Source of the DNA: UBA4416 sp044238845
GTDB taxonomy: Bacteria > Bacteroidota > Bacteroidia > B-17B0 > Aurantibacillaceae
Assembly (NCBI GenBank): GCA_044238845.1
Contig: JBIICN010000018.1
Coordinates: 5,414 to 69,413 of the forward strand
Reading direction: 5' to 3'
DNA length: 64,000 nucleotides
Positions 59,127 through 64,000 of this stretch are shown here, one piece after another. Position numbers and translations under genes: made by a program. The notes beneath the pieces are model-generated. The model was not told the DNA's origin and made no database searches. It was given only the letters and a program-made list of their open reading frames with translations. Within the stretch, counting starts at the first letter, position 1. Every line of letters starts with the position of its first letter.

Positions 59127-60752
59127 ATGAGGTTAGGTTATGTAGTTTGTTTTTCCATTTTTTTTATGATTTTACAAGGTCAAAATTTACGATCTATTTC
59201 GTTTTTTGATGAAAAAGGAAAATTATCAAATGAAGAAATGGCTTTATACTATAGAGAAAATCCTGATTCTTCAAATTTTTACAAATCATTTTATTCTAAA
59301 AATAAAAGTAAATATTTTGAGGGGATTATAATTAATGCATCAGATTCTTTAGATAATAAGAATTTATTTCAGGGACTATGCAAATGGTATTATCCTAATG
59401 GTAATTTAAAGTTATTTGCTGAATACAGTTATAGTGGGATTTTGCATGGAATTAAAAAAGAGTTTAATAATGAGGGGAAATTGATTAAAAGCAGTATTTA
59501 TGAAAATGGTAAATTGAAAAATAATGTTTATTTCGAATTTGATGAAAAAGGTAGTTCTGTTAAGGTTTTCGAAGAAAAATTTTCTGATAATATAAAGAGT
59601 TGGCCAATAGAAAACCAGTTGGAAACATCTTCAAAATTTAGAATTGGAGGATATGAATTAGTTAATAAATCCAAAAAAAATTATGTTGTTTTTTGTGAAA
59701 AAAACATTGATTCTGTCAATTTTAGTATCGAAACACTAATTAATTCTAATTATTTGACCCCTGACACAAAGTGCGGAATTGTTTTTGGATTTAAAGACAA
59801 GAATAATTTTAGCTACTTTAATGTGTCTAAATACAGAATTAGTGGAGGATTTATAAAAGATGGGATAAATAAAAATTATTTTGATGATTTTTTTTCTTAC
59901 GAATTGAACGGAAATAATCTAAATAAAATTAGAGTTCAGGTCTTTAAGGATAGTTTGTATTTTTTTGTGAACGATAAGATTCAAGCGATATCCTTAAATT
60001 TAAATGTATATGCTCAATCTGTTGGGCTTTTTGTGAATAATGGGAGTATATTATTTGATGATTTTTATATAAAAGAATATAATAGAAACTCACTCATATT
60101 AGATAAAGGCAGAAGGATGTTTTATAATGTTAATCAAAATTTATTACCAGTTAATCAAATTAATTCAGGATTAATACTAGGTAAAAATGGATATATTTTA
60201 ACTTCCATTAAAAATATACATCAGGTAAATTGTTTTTTGATAAGTTTGATGATTAATGACTCTGTTAAAAATTTTGAAGCAGATGTTTTTTATAATAGTG
60301 ATATATATGATTTTACAATTCTGAAACTTAGGAATTATGCTAGTCAATATGATTTTAATATTGAATACAATTATAATTATCTTAAAAATTTAACATCAAG
60401 TGTAAATAGTATTGTTTTTGAATATGAGCATTCAGAATTTAATTCAAATTTCGAATTTGTTAAGATTATAGCAGAGGGTAAAACTATTAGTAAACATGGG
60501 CATAGTTATGTTGGAGTTTATAATACACATAATTGCTTGGGAGCGCCTGTATTTGATTTAGATGGAAATGTTTTAGGGGTAATTTCTGATGTAGATAAAT
60601 TAAATAGTTTTAAAATAATACCCATACAACAAGTATTAGGTGTTTTGTTTTCGAAGCCAGAGACAAATGATATTAAAAACAGAGTGGATTTTAGTGTTTC
60701 AGATTTTAACAACAACATTAAAAAAAATATTGTTGTTGTAAAAACTTTCTAA
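59127..60752 (+). CDS. Exported MORN-repeat protein with a degenerate trypsin-like domain
   Basis: A 541-residue exported protein. After a signal peptide (ending QGQ), residues about 83-145 are MORN-like/YwqK-type repeats (GNLKLFAEYSYSGILHGIKKEFNNEGKL). Residues about 160-330 look like a concanavalin-type sandwich (VFGFKDKNNFSYFNVSKYR). Residues about 348-515 have the layout of a trypsin-like peptidase: GLILGKNGYILTSI, then YDFTILKLRNY, then NCLGAPVFDLDGNVLGVISD. The positions of the catalytic histidine and serine are lost (ILTSIKN; GLAP-type NCLGAPV), so it is likely inactive. Very AT-rich. The gene is next to, and convergent with, the lantibiotic dehydratase gene. Confidence 0.72.
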   Translation: MRLGYVVCFSIFFMILQGQNLRSISFFDEKGKLSNEEMALYYRENPDSSNFYKSFYSKNKSKYFEGIIINASDSLDNKNLFQGLCKWYYPNGNLKLFAEYSYSGILHGIKKEFNNEGKLIKSSIYENGKLKNNVYFEFDEKGSSVKVFEEKFSDNIKSWPIENQLETSSKFRIGGYELVNKSKKNYVVFCEKNIDSVNFSIETLINSNYLTPDTKCGIVFGFKDKNNFSYFNVSKYRISGGFIKDGINKNYFDDFFSYELNGNNLNKIRVQVFKDSLYFFVNDKIQAISLNLNVYAQSVGLFVNNGSILFDDFYIKEYNRNSLILDKGRRMFYNVNQNLLPVNQINSGLILGKNGYILTSIKNIHQVNCFLISLMINDSVKNFEADVFYNSDIYDFTILKLRNYASQYDFNIEYNYNYLKNLTSSVNSIVFEYEHSEFNSNFEFVKIIAEGKTISKHGHSYVGVYNTHNCLGAPVFDLDGNVLGVISDVDKLNSFKIIPIQQVLGVLFSKPETNDIKNRVDFSVSDFNNNIKKNIVVVKTF

Positions 60753-60823
60753 TTTTAGAAATTAGTCTTTAAATTGCTAATTTTTTTTGTTTTAAAACCA
60801 AAAACAACTTTATTAAGATAGTT

Positions 60824-63800
60824 TTAACTACTAGATTTTAATCTAACTAAATGGCTTTTGTAATGCCTGCTTAATAAGTCATATATTACTAATTCATTCG
60901 TTCTATTGCGCCCCATAAATAAACGATTTAAGTTCATATGTAAAATACTTGGTATTAATTCGTTAATTGGTATTTGCAATACGTTGTTATTTTGCATTAA
61001 TATCAATTCCTTAATAATAGTCTTATTTAAATCACTTCGCTGTTTTAAGATGGTATTAATTGCAGAAAAATCCGAGTTTTCTTCCCAATTAAAAATGACT
61101 TCTATCTTTTGTTTTAGTTTTCTGTATTTTAAGTCTAATCTTATTTTTAAATCTTTACTTGCGCCGTGTTCTTTAAAAAATGAAGAGTTGAGTTGAGAAA
61201 TGAGTAAATATTTATTTTCAATATTATAATTGAAATCATTTAATAAATCATCAACAGATTTAATGGCAATTTGCCATCTATAGGAATCATCATAAATTTC
61301 GTTTAGAGCAATTATTGTATTCATTACAAATTCACTGTCGTTGTAAAATAAGTGTTCAATTGGTTTTATGCAATTGGCTCCATATCGTTCAATTTCTCGT
61401 TCGTATTTATCGGTTTGAATTTTAGAAATAATATGTTGATTAATTAGGGGTGAAAAATGATTGTCAATAATAGACTGAATCTCATCAATTTTGTTTATTT
61501 CGGTAAGATGAATTCTGAATCTTAAATGAGAATCAGGGTCATTATAACGAATAAAGAACCACGAATCGATACTTTTGTTTATAAGCAATTGAGATGTGAT
61601 TTCATTGATTTTTGAAGTTAGAACATCATCGCATGTTTTTGGGCCACTATATATTTTGTAATACAACCATCCATCTTCTGTTGTATTAGTATTAAATGAT
61701 TTTTTACAAGTTTTTTCAAGAGAATTAGTGTATGTATGAGGATGTGTTTTTTGTTCGTTTAATAACAAAGCAATGCATTCATTTGTATAAGGTTTTTCAT
61801 CATTATTAGTTATTAGAGCATGCTTATCATTAAATAAATATTCTTCTAATACAATTTCATGTTTTGCTTTTATCATATTTATAAAGCATTCCATAGAAGT
61901 TTGATTTGTGGAATCAATTAACAATTCTTCACCTCCATCAATAAATATAAATTTCTCATCCAATTGAATACGATTTTTTAATTTAATAAACGCTTTAGTT
62001 TTATCAGTAGTCGAGGATGATGAGTCATTAAATGGCTGTAAGTCTTTTTGTTTTATAATCCATTTTGCTGAACTTAGTACCGTATTATCATACTCTATTC
62101 TCGGAAAAAAATCAAATTCGGATGATAGGTTTCCCCAACTAAAGCCTAAGTTAGTGTTTGTGAAATATTGAGATTGTAAATCACATAAAAAATAATACAC
62201 AGGTAAACTGGTTTTCATGTAATTGTGAGCGTTACTTAAACGAGGTATAATTTCTTTTTTTAGTTTAGTGTCAAATAAAATAATGGTATTATTTTGAACT
62301 CTTATTGTTAAATCTTGCACGTGTATTTGACGTTCTATTTCTACGGAACTTCTTGTTAAATAAGGTATTTCATATGTTCTAGTGCTAGGTCGAGATAAAA
62401 TATTGCCAATTCTATTTTCTGGTAAATGGATTATTTCTGCTAAAATTTTGTTTGGTATTTGGGTTTGTTCAAATTCTGCAATCTCTTTAATGATATTTTT
62501 AATTTCATTATTAGTATTAGCAAACCGAGCTAGCAAATTAATAGCACTACTTCCTGAAGTATTTATGAATTTTATTTTATTAGTCGATGCATTTAATATA
62601 CTAAACATAATGGCAATTGAGCTTGGGATAATAACAGCTGTATTTGTAATGTCATTAAAGTCACTTTCAGTAATTCTTACTGTTTTTTGTTTGTTTTCAT
62701 GACTCTTTGTTATTATTTTCAATAAACACTCTTCAAATGAATTGTTTTTTGGGGTTATTTTTTCATTGATAAAATAGTTGGGAATATCTTCAACTAAATC
62801 ATTGATGCCAGTGTTTTTTTTTACTGGATAACCAATTCCATTTTCTTCATCTAATGCAATTAATAAGGGGATTTCTTTTTCATGATATTTTGCAGTAAAT
62901 TTTTCAATAAACTCGTTTAGATTACTATTTGTATCAGGTGGTGTTATTTTGTATAAAAAGTTTATAGTGTTTTGTAGCTGCTGTTGAATGCTTTTGTCAA
63001 TTGAATCTTTCAATGTGTTTTTAAACAAATCTGTTTGAAATAACCTTGTTTCTTTTAGATTTGGTAAAATGTTTTTTAAATTATTGAAAGTGTTTTTGTA
63101 AATATCAATTGAATTAGTAATAGATTCATCAATACTATGTATTTGCTTTTCTATTTTGTTTAATGCATTTAAAATTTCTTTTAATCCATTACTTGGATGA
63201 TTAGATTGGATTTCGGTTAATTGTTGAAGGATAGATTCAAAATATTCAGTACCTGTTAATGCTGGTTCTAACTGATTGATTAAAATTTGTGTGGTAATCA
63301 CTTCATTTAAATATGCATTTGCATCTTCTTCATTATTTTCATTATCTACTAACAATTGAGCTAATTGTAGTTGAGTTAATCCTTTTTTTGAAGCTTTTAA
63401 AATTAATTCTAAATAAGGTGTCCATTCAATATTGTTAATCTGATATTGTCTTTGATTATTGATATATGTATATTCAACATATCTATAGTTATTACCAATT
63501 AAATATATGCTAGTATTAGGATAAAATTTTAAATAAGGTTTAATGAAAACTTCATTTTCTATTTTTTTTACAATTTCACAAAGCACGTTCATGTCTAGTC
63601 GTGTTTTTCGGTAAAATTGTTTTTTAGGAATTATATCAAATTTTATATTATTTTTTTGGCTCCAAAAAGCAGTATTAATTCCTGCCATTAATCCAAAAGG
63701 TGTACAACGATAACTGGCTCTGCTTTTATACTTATGTAAAGATAATTTTATTTTTTTAAAGCTTGGATTACTTTCTATCTCTAGTTTATTTGTTTTTGTT

Positions 63801-63931
63801 AATTCATCATATAAATCGTTTGAGGAAAGGTATATTGCTTCATGAAAAACCAAATCATCAATATCCTCATGTATTGAATTAAGAGGTGTACGAACTATAA
63901 TTTGTGGAAGAAATCGAAGGTTAAGGTTCAT
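60824..63931 (-). CDS. Lantibiotic (class I lanthipeptide-type) dehydratase, full length
   Basis: A 1035-residue LanB-type enzyme that dehydrates serine and threonine in a precursor peptide using glutamyl-tRNA. The N-terminal glutamylation domain (about residues 1-740) shows PQIIVRTPLNS with Arg 14 and ASYRCTPFGLMAG with Arg 75 and Thr 77, matching conserved residues of NisB-type enzymes. The C-terminal elimination (thiopeptide-type/SpaB) domain starts near residue 753 with GWLYYKIYSGPKTCDDVL and contains FFIRYNDPDSHLRFRIHL. It is one fused protein. Precursor peptide, cyclase and exporter are not in the window; its 5' neighbours lie beyond the right edge. AAAGGAG precedes the ATG. Confidence 0.93.
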   Translation of the reverse strand: MNLNLRFLPQIIVRTPLNSIHEDIDDLVFHEAIYLSSNDLYDELTKTNKLEIESNPSFKKIKLSLHKYKSRASYRCTPFGLMAGINTAFWSQKNNIKFDIIPKKQFYRKTRLDMNVLCEIVKKIENEVFIKPYLKFYPNTSIYLIGNNYRYVEYTYINNQRQYQINNIEWTPYLELILKASKKGLTQLQLAQLLVDNENNEEDANAYLNEVITTQILINQLEPALTGTEYFESILQQLTEIQSNHPSNGLKEILNALNKIEKQIHSIDESITNSIDIYKNTFNNLKNILPNLKETRLFQTDLFKNTLKDSIDKSIQQQLQNTINFLYKITPPDTNSNLNEFIEKFTAKYHEKEIPLLIALDEENGIGYPVKKNTGINDLVEDIPNYFINEKITPKNNSFEECLLKIITKSHENKQKTVRITESDFNDITNTAVIIPSSIAIMFSILNASTNKIKFINTSGSSAINLLARFANTNNEIKNIIKEIAEFEQTQIPNKILAEIIHLPENRIGNILSRPSTRTYEIPYLTRSSVEIERQIHVQDLTIRVQNNTIILFDTKLKKEIIPRLSNAHNYMKTSLPVYYFLCDLQSQYFTNTNLGFSWGNLSSEFDFFPRIEYDNTVLSSAKWIIKQKDLQPFNDSSSSTTDKTKAFIKLKNRIQLDEKFIFIDGGEELLIDSTNQTSMECFINMIKAKHEIVLEEYLFNDKHALITNNDEKPYTNECIALLLNEQKTHPHTYTNSLEKTCKKSFNTNTTEDGWLYYKIYSGPKTCDDVLTSKINEITSQLLINKSIDSWFFIRYNDPDSHLRFRIHLTEINKIDEIQSIIDNHFSPLINQHIISKIQTDKYEREIERYGANCIKPIEHLFYNDSEFVMNTIIALNEIYDDSYRWQIAIKSVDDLLNDFNYNIENKYLLISQLNSSFFKEHGASKDLKIRLDLKYRKLKQKIEVIFNWEENSDFSAINTILKQRSDLNKTIIKELILMQNNNVLQIPINELIPSILHMNLNRLFMGRNRTNELVIYDLLSRHYKSHLVRLKSSS

Positions 63932-64000
63932 GAACTCCTTTTTAATAATTAATACAATAAAAAAACATATTAATTGTTGTATTTGTTATAAAATTATGTA

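Noticed and set aside
60753..60823. Lanthipeptide precursor between the MORN gene and the dehydratase
   Set aside because: The 71-base AT-rich gap has no start codon followed by a Cys/Ser/Thr-rich frame; it holds only a weak hairpin (60749-60765).

Overview
The window is AT-rich chromosomal DNA from a member of the Bacteroidota, probably an environmental Flavobacteriales- or Sphingobacteriales-like lineage; I cannot place it to family from sequence alone. The evidence is: type IX secretion sorting domains (type A at 8303-9502 and 35029-37878, type B at 52259-56362), a PorP/SprF partner of the type B protein, many SPII lipoproteins, a TonB receptor with a carboxypeptidase-like N-terminal domain, a HYC_CC_PP-type protein, and a recurrent TAnnTTTG -7 promoter box (some with TTG 19-20 bases upstream), which is the primary sigma-factor signature of this phylum. 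Most genes lack a Shine-Dalgarno sequence. No plasmid, phage, rRNA operon or CRISPR array is visible.

Layout. 1-8100: the 3' end of pcm, an abundant outer-membrane protein, a secreted cyclophilin, a GT4 glycosyltransferase overlapping an LptF/LptG permease, a GT2 glycosyltransferase, a lipoprotein and a HAD hydrolase. 8125-8198: a CAT-anticodon tRNA. 8300-12334: a T9SS-secreted esterase-like protein, an orphan membrane-anchored protein and ligA. 12414-15510: a metal-linked operon (HYC_CC_PP protein, HMA-domain protein, TonB receptor). 15543-21396: a tiny lipoprotein, a DinB-like protein, rlmB, arfB, a sigma-54-type response regulator without a DNA-binding domain, a DUF6265 lipoprotein, murQ, a VF530 protein and a DUF2911 protein. 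21727-26101: a sodium/solute symporter, a 41-residue membrane protein and a secreted PIG-L deacetylase, all on the minus strand. 26306-34891: meaB, a DUF559 endonuclease bracketed by inverted repeats, a glycosyltransferase, an ABC exporter, an NlpC/P60 hydrolase, an alpha-oxoamine synthase, a TatD-like protein and tcdA. 35029-45150: a secreted M43 metalloprotease, TPR and HD proteins, an aminotransferase, a rhomboid protease, guaB, def and a lipoprotein. 45224-51125: a CdsZ-like zinc ribbon protein, a Nif3-like protein, tag, upp, an EamA transporter and a BtuF-like protein. 51207-56362: a large adhesin-like type B T9SS protein and its PorP/SprF partner, whose 5' end is frameshifted as read. 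56531-59017: a CvfB-like protein, a LolC/E-type permease and rbfA. 59127-63931: a pseudo-protease MORN protein and a full-length lantibiotic dehydratase; the rest of that presumed RiPP cluster lies beyond the right edge.

Most genes are housekeeping, in short operons of one to three. The accessory interest lies in small repeated DNA elements between genes: G/C-rich hairpins (R1-R5) whose last arm is a strong Shine-Dalgarno sequence, a 62-base hairpin family present twice in opposite orientations with a covarying base pair, a 255-base nested inverted repeat, heptamer-phased direct repeats abutting start codons, and a repeat that has apparently inserted in frame into ligA. The right-edge lanthipeptide-type dehydratase and its degenerate-protease neighbour are the best candidates for an uncharacterised system. 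All functions are assigned by motif recognition; no database search was run.
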